Position numbers and translations under genes: made by a program
Shown: positions 1-9,700 of the stretch, one piece after another
Layout of the letters: each line of letters starts with the position of its first letter
Numbering within the stretch: the stretch's first letter is position 1
Notes under the pieces: model-generated
Databases searched by the model: none
The model's input: only the letters and a program-made list of their open reading frames with translations
Told to the model about the DNA's origin: nothing
Origin: JAJRQY01 sp965224435
GTDB taxonomy: Bacteria; Actinomycetota; Acidimicrobiia; Acidimicrobiales; SZUA-35
NCBI GenBank assembly: GCA_965224435.1
Contig: OZ245048.1
Span: 992,001 to 1,056,000 of the forward strand
Length of the DNA: 64,000 bases
Reading direction: 5' to 3'

Positions 1-966
1 GCTAACGGTCGAATCGTGGCCACTCTTGGCCGTTCCATGAACAAGAACGTCCAGCTAGCCCGTCAGATGGGTCTGCTCAAAATCCCTGACACGCATCTGC
101 GCAAGATTGAAGACATTGAAGACATTGATGATGCCAAGCTCTGCATCATCTCGACCGGCTCACAGGGCGAGCCAATGTCGGCTCTGGCTCGCATGGCCAC
201 CGGCGACAATCGCTGGCTGACCCTGCACGAGAACGACTGTGTCATCTTGTCCTCGCACCCCATTCCCGGCAATGAATCCAGCGTGACCAGAGTGATTGAC
301 GGACTGTTGCGCAAGGGGGCCGAAGTCATTGACTCCAGCACCCACCGGGTTCACGCCACGGGCCATGCCAAGGCCGAGGAGCTCAAGGTCATGCACTCCA
401 TCGTGCAGCCAGAATGGTTCATACCTGTTCACGGCGAGTATCGCCATATGACCGAGCACGCCCACATTGCCACGCAGATGGGGTTGAGCGCCGACAAGGT
501 ACTGATTTGCCAAGATGGCCAATCAGTCATTCTGAGCGACGACGGTTTGCGTCGAGGCGATGATGTTCCCGCCGACTACATCTTCGTGCAGGGCAAGCTG
601 GACGACATGGATCCGACAGTCATCACCGAACGTCGTGTTCTGGGTACTGATGGTTTTGTTTCCGCCATCATCTCCTTGTCCATCGTCGGACCAAACGTCG
701 AGATGCTGGGCGAGCCTGAGATTGCTAGCCGTGGCTGGGTTCATGGCGATGAGGGTGACCAGATCCGTAAGGAAGCCATGCACATCGTCCGTACTGCGGT
801 CGAGAATGCACTGAAGGACGGCAAGCGCACCCGCCAGGAGCTGGAGCGAATAGTTCGCCGGGCGCTTGGCCGATTCGTCAATCAGCGGACCCGTCTGCGA
901 CCCATGATCGTGCCCGTCATTCTGGGCGCCCATGAGGGCGCGGAGAAGTCGAAAAAGAAGAGATAG
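1..966 (+). CDS. rnj: Ribonuclease J, C-terminal part (5' end outside window)
   Basis: The reading frame is open from base 1, so the gene begins upstream; about 321 C-terminal residues of a roughly 550-residue RNase J are present. RNase J is a metallo-beta-lactamase/beta-CASP ribonuclease with endo- and 5'-3' exonuclease activity in mRNA decay and rRNA processing. Visible family marks are the beta-CASP motif STGSQGEP near the start of the visible part, the metal-site segments HATGHAK and PVHGEYRH, and the C-terminal domain ending in a basic KSKKKR tail. The GTG at base 16 is an internal codon, not the start. An inverted repeat follows the stop. Its position directly before ftsK is the usual actinobacterial arrangement. 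Confidence 0.95.
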   Translation, partial: ANGRIVATLGRSMNKNVQLARQMGLLKIPDTHLRKIEDIEDIDDAKLCIISTGSQGEPMSALARMATGDNRWLTLHENDCVILSSHPIPGNESSVTRVIDGLLRKGAEVIDSSTHRVHATGHAKAEELKVMHSIVQPEWFIPVHGEYRHMTEHAHIATQMGLSADKVLICQDGQSVILSDDGLRRGDDVPADYIFVQGKLDDMDPTVITERRVLGTDGFVSAIISLSIVGPNVEMLGEPEIASRGWVHGDEGDQIRKEAMHIVRTAVENALKDGKRTRQELERIVRRALGRFVNQRTRLRPMIVPVILGAHEGAEKSKKKR

Positions 967-980
967 GCCACCATGGGCAG

Positions 981-1012
981 TACCACTGTGCGAGGGCTCC
1001 CTCACAGTGGTA
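981..1012 (+). terminator. Inverted repeat after RNase J, probable terminator
   Basis: TACCACTGTG at 981-990 is perfectly complementary to CACAGTGGTA at 1003-1012, giving a 10-bp stem around a 12-base loop, 15 bases after the RNase J stop. No U-run follows, as is common for actinobacterial hairpin terminators. Confidence 0.6.
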
Positions 1013-1023
1013 ACTCGACCCGC

Positions 1024-1029
1024 TAGGGT
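1024..1029 (+). promoter_or_regulatory. -10 element for a leaderless ftsK transcript
   Basis: TAGGGT fits TANNNT and ends 9 bases before the GTG start of ftsK. No Shine-Dalgarno sequence precedes that GTG, so transcription probably starts at or next to the start codon. Confidence 0.5.
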
Positions 1030-1038
1030 GATAACACT

Positions 1039-3900
1039 GTGGCTACATCGAAACGGACTTCAACATCCGGTCGCGGGGCTGCGGGCGGACGATCGACTCG
1101 TCGCACCTCACGTGCGGCCGAGGCAAAGCGACGCGCGCAGAAGCAAAGGGAGGTCCGCGGTCTTGCCTTGATTGCGCTTGGCCTCGTCCTTGGCCTTGCC
1201 CTCTACACCGGAGCAACCGGAGTCGTCGGACGATTCCTTGCTGACCTCACGGGCGCCTTCATTGGTTTATCCCGCTTCCTCCTCCCCGTAGTACTGCTAA
1301 TCGTGGGTTGGCATCTGCTGCGAACCGATCCGCCAAAGGCGCGAACGAAACAGAAGGATGGCCGGTCCTCGGGCGAAGTGATCGCCTGGACCCTGCTCGC
1401 TGTCTCCATTTTCAGTTTCCTCGACCTCGTCGGCGGAAGACCACCCCGCAACGCCCCCTTCGGCGAACTGGCACGAGCCGGAGGCTGGTTTGGTGTGTTC
1501 ACCGGTGGAACACTGGAACGCTACTTTGGGAGCTGGGGAGAGATCATCCTCACCATCACCATGTTCTTGATCGCTCTCGTCCTGCTGACGAGTCTTTCGG
1601 CAGGGTCAGCCGCTGACATCGTCGCGGAGAAGAGCGGTCGAGTACGGGACAATTTGGCCGATCGCCTGGTAGCCAATGCCGATGAGGCAGAAGAGTCGGG
1701 CCGAGTCTGGCCCTGGCAGCGACTGTTTGGTGCAGGCCGTGAGTCCGAAGTAAAGACGGCAACCTCCCGGACTAAGAAGTCGATCACCAACGATGACCCA
1801 AGTCTCGATCCCAAAGACTTGGACGACGACAACTCCGAAACCTATATCGACCTGCGTGCTGGAGATTCTGGCTGGAAGTCCGACGAACCCTACGATCACG
1901 GTGGGGAAGGCTCGCAGCCTCCTGCCGACCCTGATGACGCTGGCTGGGCTAACTCGGCCCCCGAACCGGTCATCGAGGTTCCTTCCAGTGCTCCCGTCGA
2001 CTCGATGGCCCTAGCCAAGCCACAGCCGACAAAGGGTGATTGGCAGCTTCCCTCCATTGATTTCCTCGACCTCAGCACGGGCCAGGACGTAGACCGGGCC
2101 AGTGTCGAAAAGCGTGGCCGCGAGTTAGAGCACGCGCTCGCCGAACACGGGGTCGAGACCCGGCTAATTGGGGTCGTTGTCGGCCCAACCGTGAGCCGCT
2201 TCGAACTTGAACTCGGACCTGGAGTCAAGGTGGCCCGGGTCACCAGCCTCAACCGTGACATTGCTTATGCCATGGCCACCCCAGATGTACGCATCCTTGC
2301 TCCCATCCCCGGCAAGCAGGCCATTGGTGTTGAAGTACCGAACCTGAAGCGACAGATGATCACGGTTGGTGACCTTCTTGTTTCCGAAGAAGCTCAGGCA
2401 GCGACCCATCCGCTGGAAGTTGCCCTTGGGCGTGACATCACCGGCAAGACAGTTATCGCCAACCTGGCCAAGATGCCCCACCTGTTGGTCGCTGGCCAGA
2501 CCGGTTCGGGCAAGTCCAGCTGTATCAACACCATGCTGACTGCCCTATTGACCCGCTGTACCCCTGATGATGTTCGCCTCATCCTGGTTGACCCCAAACG
2601 GGTCGAGATGACTCAGTACGAAGGTCTACCTCACCTGTTGACTGAGGTTGTCACTGATCCCAAGAAGGCCGCCAACGCACTGGCCTGGGGTGTGCGTGAG
2701 ATGGAGCGGCGCTACGACCTTCTCTCTGAGGTCCACGTTCGAGACATCGATGGCTACAACACCGGTGTGGCCGAAGGCCGTCTCGACCCCATTCCGAACC
2801 CCGACGGCGGCACAACTGAGCGAGAGAAGCTCAGCTATATCGTCATCATTCTCGACGAGCTCGCCGACCTGATGATGGTCGCTGCTCGTGATGTTGAAGA
2901 GTCCATCTGCCGAATAGCCCAGAAGGCTCGTGCCGTTGGAATCCACCTGGTTATTGCTACCCAGCGTCCATCTACAAACGTCATTACTGGTCTGATCAAG
3001 GCCAACGTGCCGGCTCGCCTCGCTTTTGCAGTATCGAGCCTTACCGACTCCCGAGTCGTGCTCGACCAGAAGGGCGCGGAAAGCCTGGTCGGACGAGGCG
3101 ACGGCTTGTTGCTGGATGGAACCACCAGCACCCCGACTCGTTTCCAGGGTGCCTGGGTTACGGAGAAGGAAGTTGCCACCCTTGTTGCCCATTGGAAGGC
3201 CCAAGCCCCAGAGGTCATCTTCGACAGCCGTGTCCAGGGTGAAGAGCAAACCGAAGCTGCCCTAGCGCTACCCGGTGGAACGACCGGTGATGAAGGTGAC
3301 GACGAACTGGTGATGCAAGCCATGGAACTGATTGTGCGTTCCCAGCTTGGCTCGACGTCGATGCTGCAGCGAAAGCTGCGTGTCGGCTTCGCTCGCGCTG
3401 GCCGATTGATGGACATCCTCGAAGAGCGAGGTGTCGTCGGTCCTTCGCATGGATCCAAGGCGCGTGAGGTTCTCATGTCGTCAGAAGACCTGGACAACGG
3501 TCGCTGGCCAGCAGCAATGCGAGCTAGCTCACCGGCCCCCGCCGAACCATCGACCCCTGCTCCGGCATCGACACCAGTGGCAACACCAAGTCCTGTGTCC
3601 ACCATTGCCCCCGCTGCGTCTGCTCCTCCAGGTGGAGGATCCAGTACCTCGGCCGCCAAGCCCGTGCCTGCCCGTGTGGTGAGCACCCAGTCTGAGCCTC
3701 CTCGCAAGAAGACGATTCCGGCACTGGCAACCCTGGGCGCGTCCCCATCAGCCGACATCACCACGACGCTTCCGGCGAGGCATGAGGAGATCACCGATGA
3801 TCCCGATGGCGAGCAGCTGACCATCGAGGATGATGAGTTTGCTACCGGTGATATCGATCCTGCCTTGGCGCCGCCACCCGGCTATCGCTTCCCTGACTAA
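1039..3900 (+). CDS. ftsK: DNA translocase FtsK
   Basis: FtsK/SpoIIIE translocase, 953 residues, that pumps chromosomal DNA at the division septum. The order is a basic N terminus, about four membrane segments (roughly residues 40-190), an acidic/Pro linker, the alpha/beta motor domain with Walker A GQTGSGKSS (about 487-495) and Walker B ILDELADL (about 603), and the winged-helix gamma domain (about 757-820, containing ELIVRSQLGSTSMLQRKL) that reads polar DNA sequences. Unusually, about 130 further residues, first Pro/Ala/Ser-rich and then acidic, follow the gamma domain, which in most FtsK proteins lies close to the C terminus. GTG start chosen because of the -10 element just upstream and the continuous basic N terminus. 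Confidence 0.96.
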   Translation: MATSKRTSTSGRGAAGGRSTRRTSRAAEAKRRAQKQREVRGLALIALGLVLGLALYTGATGVVGRFLADLTGAFIGLSRFLLPVVLLIVGWHLLRTDPPKARTKQKDGRSSGEVIAWTLLAVSIFSFLDLVGGRPPRNAPFGELARAGGWFGVFTGGTLERYFGSWGEIILTITMFLIALVLLTSLSAGSAADIVAEKSGRVRDNLADRLVANADEAEESGRVWPWQRLFGAGRESEVKTATSRTKKSITNDDPSLDPKDLDDDNSETYIDLRAGDSGWKSDEPYDHGGEGSQPPADPDDAGWANSAPEPVIEVPSSAPVDSMALAKPQPTKGDWQLPSIDFLDLSTGQDVDRASVEKRGRELEHALAEHGVETRLIGVVVGPTVSRFELELGPGVKVARVTSLNRDIAYAMATPDVRILAPIPGKQAIGVEVPNLKRQMITVGDLLVSEEAQAATHPLEVALGRDITGKTVIANLAKMPHLLVAGQTGSGKSSCINTMLTALLTRCTPDDVRLILVDPKRVEMTQYEGLPHLLTEVVTDPKKAANALAWGVREMERRYDLLSEVHVRDIDGYNTGVAEGRLDPIPNPDGGTTEREKLSYIVIILDELADLMMVAARDVEESICRIAQKARAVGIHLVIATQRPSTNVITGLIKANVPARLAFAVSSLTDSRVVLDQKGAESLVGRGDGLLLDGTTSTPTRFQGAWVTEKEVATLVAHWKAQAPEVIFDSRVQGEEQTEAALALPGGTTGDEGDDELVMQAMELIVRSQLGSTSMLQRKLRVGFARAGRLMDILEERGVVGPSHGSKAREVLMSSEDLDNGRWPAAMRASSPAPAEPSTPAPASTPVATPSPVSTIAPAASAPPGGGSSTSAAKPVPARVVSTQSEPPRKKTIPALATLGASPSADITTTLPARHEEITDDPDGEQLTIEDDEFATGDIDPALAPPPGYRFPD

Positions 3901-3926
3901 GCAGAACTGGAAATGAACTAAGCAGC

Positions 3927-4874
3927 ATGGTCATTGGGCTATTGGCCGTTCTGGGCGGCATTGTTTTGTTGTGGAAAGCAGCCGACGAATTCGTCGATGG
4001 AGCCGCGGGCCTAGCCACGATGCTGTCGGTGCCACCACTGGTGATCGGTGCGGTTGTCGTCGGTTTTGGTACCAGTGCTCCAGAGATGCTGGTGTCGGGC
4101 TTGGCCGCCGTCCAGGGGGAGAGCGACCTTGGTGTCGGCAATGTCATTGGCTCCAATATCGCAAACCTGTCCTTGATTCTTGGTGCGGCTGTCTTACTTA
4201 TCACCATCAAGATTGACTCGGCCGTCCTTCGGCGCGAGGCACCGCTGGCGACTGCTGCTGCCGTTGCCTTTGCCGTCGCCGCTCAAGGGGGCATTCAGGC
4301 CTGGGAAGGTGGTGTTCTGCTCGTTCTGATGATCGGGGTGCTCTACTTGCTTCTGACTTCTCCCGGGCCTGATATTGCCTTGGAAATTGAGGTCGAAGAA
4401 GGTCTCGGTGACTCAGATGGATCGGCGAAGTCCCTAGGGCTTCGGACCTTGCTTGGCTTGGTCGGAACCGTTGGGGGAGCGTGGATCCTGGTTTGGGGAG
4501 CCACTGACATAGCCGAGCAGCTTGGCATCAATAGTGGGTTTGTTGGGCTGACTCTTGTTGCACTTGGAACCTCGCTTCCTGAGTTGGTGACTGCGGTGAC
4601 CGCCGCGCGGCGAGGCCATGACGAACTCATTGTTGGCAACTTGTTGGGCAGCAACTTGTTCAACTCGCTGGCAGTCGGAGCGGTGATTGGGTTGCTTGGT
4701 GATGGAGCGGCGCCCGAGAGCTCGCTTACTGGGCAGGGAGTGCTCATCATGCTCGTGGTTTGCATTGGTGTATTCCTGGCCATGGTCGGCCGCAAGGCTA
4801 TGAACCGGCTGGACGGCACCATCCTGCTTTCTGTCTTCGTCGGATTCCTGATCCTCTCCTCCCTCACGACCTAG
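3927..4874 (+). CDS. Calcium/sodium antiporter (CaCA family, YrbG-like)
   Basis: Integral membrane antiporter of 315 residues expected to exchange Ca2+ (or another cation) against Na+ or H+. The two inverted alpha repeats of the family are clear: GFGTSAPEM with GNVIGSNIANLSLILG in the first half and ALGTSLPELVTA with GNLLGSNLFNSLAVG in the second. The acidic residues in SAPEM and SLPEL are the expected cation ligands. About ten hydrophobic segments fill the protein. It starts 26 bases after ftsK and may be cotranscribed with it. Ion specificity cannot be read from the sequence. Confidence 0.92.
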   Translation: MVIGLLAVLGGIVLLWKAADEFVDGAAGLATMLSVPPLVIGAVVVGFGTSAPEMLVSGLAAVQGESDLGVGNVIGSNIANLSLILGAAVLLITIKIDSAVLRREAPLATAAAVAFAVAAQGGIQAWEGGVLLVLMIGVLYLLLTSPGPDIALEIEVEEGLGDSDGSAKSLGLRTLLGLVGTVGGAWILVWGATDIAEQLGINSGFVGLTLVALGTSLPELVTAVTAARRGHDELIVGNLLGSNLFNSLAVGAVIGLLGDGAAPESSLTGQGVLIMLVVCIGVFLAMVGRKAMNRLDGTILLSVFVGFLILSSLTT

Positions 4875-4887
4875 CCGCGTTGGGTGC

Positions 4888-4893
4888 TATAAA
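4888..4893 (+). promoter_or_regulatory. -10 element for leaderless kinase gene
   Basis: TATAAA ends 8 bases before the ATG at 4902; no Shine-Dalgarno is present. It lies directly after the antiporter stop, so the kinase gene may have its own transcript. Confidence 0.45.
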
Positions 4894-4901
4894 CGGGGCC
4901 C

Positions 4902-5456
4902 ATGGGAGCTGAAGAAAAATCTGGTGAATCGTGGCTCCTTGTAGTCACCGGATGGACCGGTGCTGGCAAGTCGACGATGGCTGATTTGGTGGCGCAGGAG
5001 TTGGGTGCAACGGTGGCGAGCTCGGACTGGATGATGTCGGGTCTGCGAGCTATTCCCGAGGTGTGGAGCGCAATCGAGGCTCCAGCGGCACGGCAGCGGC
5101 GGACAGGCTGGAACTTGCTGGGCCGGGTCGCAGAGCAGCAGCTACGACGCGGCTCGTCCTGTGTCTTGGATCTTGTTGCTCAGGAAGGGGCCCGGACTGA
5201 ATGGGAAGAGTTGGCCCAGCGGTACGGGGCACGATTCGGAGTTATTGAATGCGTTTGCTCCGATCTCGATGTGCATCGATCTCGTATCGAGGGAAGGGAC
5301 CGTGACATACCTGGCTGGTATGAGATGACGTGGGAACGGGTGGCTGCAGGCCGGGATCGCTACGTACCACTGGCGGAACCAAAGCTCGTGCTGGATGCCG
5401 TGAACGAGCTGGACAGCAACCTGGCTGAAACGATGACCTGGCTAGCTCAGCTGTAG
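4902..5456 (+). CDS. AAA/P-loop kinase of unknown substrate
   Basis: A 184-residue P-loop protein with Walker A GWTGAGKST near residue 17-25, followed by SSDWMM, typical of the Zeta-toxin/AAA_33 kinase group that phosphorylates small molecules. A late segment with several Arg residues (around RSRIEGRDRD) resembles the lid/Arg region of such kinases. No antitoxin-like partner lies beside it, so a toxin role is not supported. A housekeeping or nucleotide/sugar kinase is possible; the substrate is unknown. Confidence 0.7.
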   Translation: MGAEEKSGESWLLVVTGWTGAGKSTMADLVAQELGATVASSDWMMSGLRAIPEVWSAIEAPAARQRRTGWNLLGRVAEQQLRRGSSCVLDLVAQEGARTEWEELAQRYGARFGVIECVCSDLDVHRSRIEGRDRDIPGWYEMTWERVAAGRDRYVPLAEPKLVLDAVNELDSNLAETMTWLAQL

Positions 5457-5487
5457 CGGAGTCTTGGTCATCCGATACTTTTCGTCA

Positions 5488-5512
5488 TGCGCGACCTCTG
5501 GAAGGTCGCGCA
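5488..5512 (+). terminator. Hairpin after kinase gene
   Basis: TGCGCGACCT (5488-5497) and AGGTCGCGCA (5503-5512) form a perfect 10-bp stem with a 5-base loop, 31 bases after the kinase stop. There is no U-tail. Confidence 0.55.
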
Positions 5513-5569
5513 AGGCGAGAACTTCGCGAAGCTTCGGCGATCTCATCGGGGCTGTTGTGGTTGTATTGC

Positions 5570-5575
5570 TAGCCT
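5570..5575 (+). promoter_or_regulatory. -10 element for leaderless VOC gene
   Basis: TAGCCT ends 6 bases before the ATG at 5582, with no Shine-Dalgarno. Confidence 0.5.
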
Positions 5576-5581
5576 GGGTCA

Positions 5582-6205
5582 ATGATTGATTTCGACCACC
5601 TGGTGATTGCTGGACCGAATCTGGCTGATCTGGTCACGCTGGTTGAGGAAGCCACTGGTGTTCGGTCAGTTCCTGGTGGCCCTCACGTTGGTCTTGGAAC
5701 AACCAATGAGCTGATTGGTGTTGGCCCATCCACCTATATCGAGCTCATTGGTCCAGATCCGGAGCAAGCAGATCATCAAGGGCCACGACCGTTCGGTATC
5801 AATGACCTGAGCAAGCCGACACTAGTGACTTGGGCGGTGGCGGTAGCTGACATCGATCTGGCACTTGCGGGTGTCGTTGCCGCTGGCATTGATCCAGGCG
5901 AATCCTTACCAATGTCCCGGGTTCGCCCTGACGGCGTCAAGCTCAGCTGGCATCTTGCGGTTCCGCCTTCACTAGAGCTGGCCGGGATCATGCCCTTCTC
6001 CATTGATTGGGGAACAGACACCCCCCACCCTGCTGCGTCCTTGTCCGCTGACTTGGAAATTGTCGACCTGACCCTACGTCACGAGAACCCGAAACCCATC
6101 GAAGCAGCAATCACTGCTATTGCCGAGGGATCGGTCTTGATCGGGACCGGACCAGCAACGATGTCCGTGACCTTGCGTGGGCCCAGTGGGGACCTCCAGC
6201 TTTGA
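5582..6205 (+). CDS. VOC / glyoxalase-like domain protein
   Basis: A 207-residue protein with the N-terminal signature FDHLVIAGPNL and the segment YIELIGP typical of the Glyoxalase_3 group of the vicinal oxygen chelate fold. A second half repeats the fold weakly (ADLEIVDLTLRHENP). Members are often of unknown function; metal ligands cannot be assigned with certainty. Its stop overlaps the TTG start of the CopC-like gene by 4 bases, so the two are translationally coupled. Confidence 0.75.
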   Translation: MIDFDHLVIAGPNLADLVTLVEEATGVRSVPGGPHVGLGTTNELIGVGPSTYIELIGPDPEQADHQGPRPFGINDLSKPTLVTWAVAVADIDLALAGVVAAGIDPGESLPMSRVRPDGVKLSWHLAVPPSLELAGIMPFSIDWGTDTPHPAASLSADLEIVDLTLRHENPKPIEAAITAIAEGSVLIGTGPATMSVTLRGPSGDLQL

Positions 6206-6732
6206 CGTCCTTGCGACCAGGTCTCTGGAGGCCGTTGGTGGCTGTGGTCGGCCTCCTATTGGCCGGGCCACTGGTGGCAGTTGCGGGCGCCCACGCCAGC
6301 TTGGTCGCGTCTTCTCCGGCCAATGGCCAATCAGTTGGCGGCTCGATGGAACAGATTGATCTGGTCTTCAACGAGGCTGTTGATGCTCCGAGGGTGACGG
6401 TTCGTGGGCCTGATGGTGGCGAAGTCGATGTGATCGTCACCCAGCCCAGTCCAAATCATCTAAAGATCTCACTTGTTTCTCCGCTGACGGTCGAGGGCAG
6501 CTACCGCGTTGACTATCAACTGATCTCAGCTGATGAGGACCCGCTCTCTCTCACTCTCGACTTCGCCTATGAGCGCGGATCAGACTCCGCCTTGCCCGTC
6601 GTGGCTTCGGTGGTGTCCGAAGCTCAGGGAGGTGGCTACGCCTGGCTTGTTATCGGGGGTTTGGCTCTTGTCGTCGCTGTGTTGGCATTGCGCTTTTTGA
6701 GGTCCCGGCGAGCTCTTCGCCAATACAGCTAG
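6202..6732 (+). CDS. CopC-like periplasmic-type domain protein with C-terminal anchor
   Basis: A 176-residue exported protein. The signal peptide (about residues 12-30) ends before HASLVASSP, the classic mature CopC N terminus with His1 as Cu ligand. The beta-sandwich domain follows (about 31-130), then a C-terminal membrane segment (about 147-167) and RSRRALRQ. In copper-binding CopC proteins the second ligand region reads DGHPV; here it is DEDPL, so the second His is missing and canonical Cu(II) binding is doubtful. No CopD membrane partner is adjacent. TTG start inferred from the 4-base overlap with the upstream stop. Its stop overlaps that of the convergent Thr-rich gene. Confidence 0.8.
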   Translation: MTSLRPGLWRPLVAVVGLLLAGPLVAVAGAHASLVASSPANGQSVGGSMEQIDLVFNEAVDAPRVTVRGPDGGEVDVIVTQPSPNHLKISLVSPLTVEGSYRVDYQLISADEDPLSLTLDFAYERGSDSALPVVASVVSEAQGGGYAWLVIGGLALVVAVLALRFLRSRRALRQYS

Positions 6733-9700
6733 CGCAGCTGGACCAGCCTGGATCGCGACACGGGTCCCGGAATTGGCAATGTCTCTTCTGTTTCGGGAGG
6801 CACAGTTTCTGGAGGTGCTGCTACCGGAGGGTCGGCCTCGGGAGGGTTCGTGTCGGGGTTTGTCGCTTCCGGAACCGTTGTCGTCTCTGAGATCGTGGTT
6901 TCCGGCAGTGCTGCGGTGACCTCAACCTGTTCTTCGGTTTCTATCTGATAGGTCTCGACCTCGGTGGTGACATTGCCTGCAATGTCAGTGGCCGTCGCTG
7001 TCACTTCATAGGTGGTGAGGAAAAGTGTTGGCTCCGAAAGCTCGGCTGATTCATCAGTCCCCTCAGAATCGGCTTCTTGTTCTGCGCCCTCGGATGCCTC
7101 TTCGTCGGTCTCGTCGGTTCCTCCGTCACTGTCCCCGGCATCATCAGCAACGATTGGCTCACTGCTCCGCACCTTCGTCTCCAGGCTGCAATCAGCTTCC
7201 TCACTAGAAGCTGACTCATCATCGCTGTCATCGCTATCGATGATGATGACGAGCAAGCCAGAACCAGAGTCCTCAGCGGTGCAGGTCGGTGTTGGCTCGG
7301 TTGTTCGCAAAGCTCCCTTGACAAATCCATGAATCCCCACCGACGGCGCCTCGCTATCGAGCGAAACCTCAAGGCTTCTCTTTGAGCAGTTCTCGTCAAG
7401 ATCACATGCTTCTTCGGACCAGTAGGTATGGGTGCCTTCCTTGTCCACCGGTGTCGGTGGGAGGGTGGTTTGTGGCAAGCCAACTTCTGGTGCGGGATCC
7501 GTCACGGTCCAGCTGATCTCTGCCTCTTCGTTGATCCAGCCAGCCTCATTTGCCTCGGTTGACAAGGTCGGGGTGACCCATGGACGGGTCAGTGCGGGCT
7601 CGGCGACAACTGAGTCACCATCTTCGTTGAGCTTGATGAGCAAGGTGTTGATGTTGAAGGTGATGGACGGAATGGTGAAGGACACCGCATCGTTTTCGCC
7701 AAGAATGAGGGACGTCGGTCCGACATCTTCACCTGCTTGATCGGTCGAGATGACGGAACCTATGGGCAGCACGACAGGAAAACTGATGGCGTCCGAGTCG
7801 AACTTGGGTTGACCCGAGGCGTACCAAGGAGTGGTGTCGTCGCTGGCGGTCCCGCTCAGTTCATTGAAGATGATGGTGGCATCATCAGCGGCAGCATCGT
7901 TGTGATCAACAACCTTGATTTCGAACTCGGCGGCTGGAACGAGAAAGTCTCGGAGTGTGGATTCGGAGAAGACCACATCGTCATAGACCAGGCGGACAGT
8001 CGGTCCCTCACAGCACACGATTACCTCAACGCGATAGGCGGCTCCGGCAATGAGGTGGGTCTCATAAGATCCATCGTTGTCCTCACCGGTGTAGGTGACT
8101 TGGGCTCCCAATTCGTCCGTGTCGGCCCGATAGAAATTGATCCGGAGCGAATGTGAGCCAGGTGTGAGCTCGCCGAGGATCTCTAGTCCTGCTTCGCCCG
8201 ACAATTCAATGCTGGTCGGGGCCACCAATGTGATCCGGACCGTGTTGGTGCCGTCGGGTGTTGGGGCGATGGGATCAGGGTTGTCGGGGCTGGCGGTGTC
8301 GGTGGTGGTATCTGGAGTGCTGGTATCTGGAGTGCCGACATCTGGATCGGTGGTGTTTGGAGAATCAGTCGTGTCAGGAGAACTGGTATCTGGCTGGTCA
8401 GTATCGGGAACAGAGGTTGTTTCGAGGATGGTCGTCGTCAGTTCGGGGCTGGCTTGCTCAGTTGTTACTGACTCTGTCGTTGGGATCGGCGCTGAGGCAT
8501 CGGTGCCACCTTCCAGCTCCCCATCTAGAGCAGCGAGCAGGGTCGCCTCCGCGGTTGTGGCGATGGTCTCGATAGGCGTTGACTCGGTTGTGGTCAGCTC
8601 GGTCGTTGTGGTTGTTGAGACTGTGGTGGTTGTGTCGGTCGTTGCTGGAACCGAGATGGTGGTTGATGTTGATGTTGCTGGCGGCGCTGTCGTTGCTGGC
8701 ACAGTCGTTGGCGGCGGCTCAGTGGGTACAGGTACATCGGTTCCTGGTCCTCCAAGAACCGTGAATTGGAAGGTTGTCTTGACGCCGTCCTCCAACTCCA
8801 GCGTTGGAAGACGCTCTTCGCTTGAGGACGTACCAATAGGCAGAACCGTTCGAGTCTCACCGTTCTCATCAGTCGGTGCGGCATAAACCCGAGCCGACCA
8901 TGCTGCCCGGTCGTTGCTGCCGCTCGCCGCGGGAATGACGATCGTTGCATTGGCGACTGGACCTCCTGCCTCGCTAACCACCTCAAAGACAACCTCGACC
9001 GCGGGAACAGTCAGATCGAGGGCGGTGTCCGCATCAAAGCTCAGGTCCCGGAAACTCAGGGTCACTGTCGGAGCGTTGCAGCAGACGATGACATCGACCC
9101 GATAGGTGACGTCGGTCCGAAGCTCGGCGCTGTAGTCGCCAGTGTTAGTGAGGCCGGTATAGACAATGGACTGGACTCGTTCATCGGTCGTTTGATCGAA
9201 GAAGTTCAGGCGCAAGAGGTTTGGCCCGGGACTAACGCTAGTACCCAGCCGGAGGCCCGCCTGGCCACTCACCTTTACTGTTGATGATTGGGCTTCTGTC
9301 GTTGTTGTGGCCGGTTCGGTGGTCGTTTCGACAATTGTTGTCTCGATGATCGTTGTCTCGGCGACTGTTGTTTTGGTTGGATCAGCCGTTGTCGAGGGCC
9401 CGGTCGTTGTTTCGATAACTGTCGTCTCGGTGGTTGTGGACGATGTAGTTGTTGTTTCTGCGACTGATGTTGATGCTGTGCTCGTGGTTTCAATGAGTGT
9501 TGATGTCGTCGTTAGCTCAGACGTTGTGGTGTTTGGGCTAGTGGTCTCTGGACTCGTGGCAGGTGGCTGTGTCGTCGGGGACACCGACGTGTCTGATGTC
9601 GTGGACGTCTCCAATGCCGTGACCACGGTCAGGTCTGGCGCGCCGTCACCGGGTGAGCCATCGTCCCCGGCCTGGGCCAGCCAGGTTGTCCCCGTCATCA

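Noticed and set aside
2835..3824. 329-codon minus-strand frame inside ftsK
   Set aside because: Codon-pattern shadow of a well-supported ftsK coding region; no family resemblance.
4902..5456. Zeta-type toxin of a toxin-antitoxin pair
   Set aside because: No small antitoxin-like gene is next to it; the P-loop kinase fold alone does not support a toxin role.
8137..8886. 249-codon Val/Ser-rich frame on the plus strand
   Set aside because: It is the mirror image of the Thr-rich repeats of the minus-strand secreted protein; low complexity explains the open frame.
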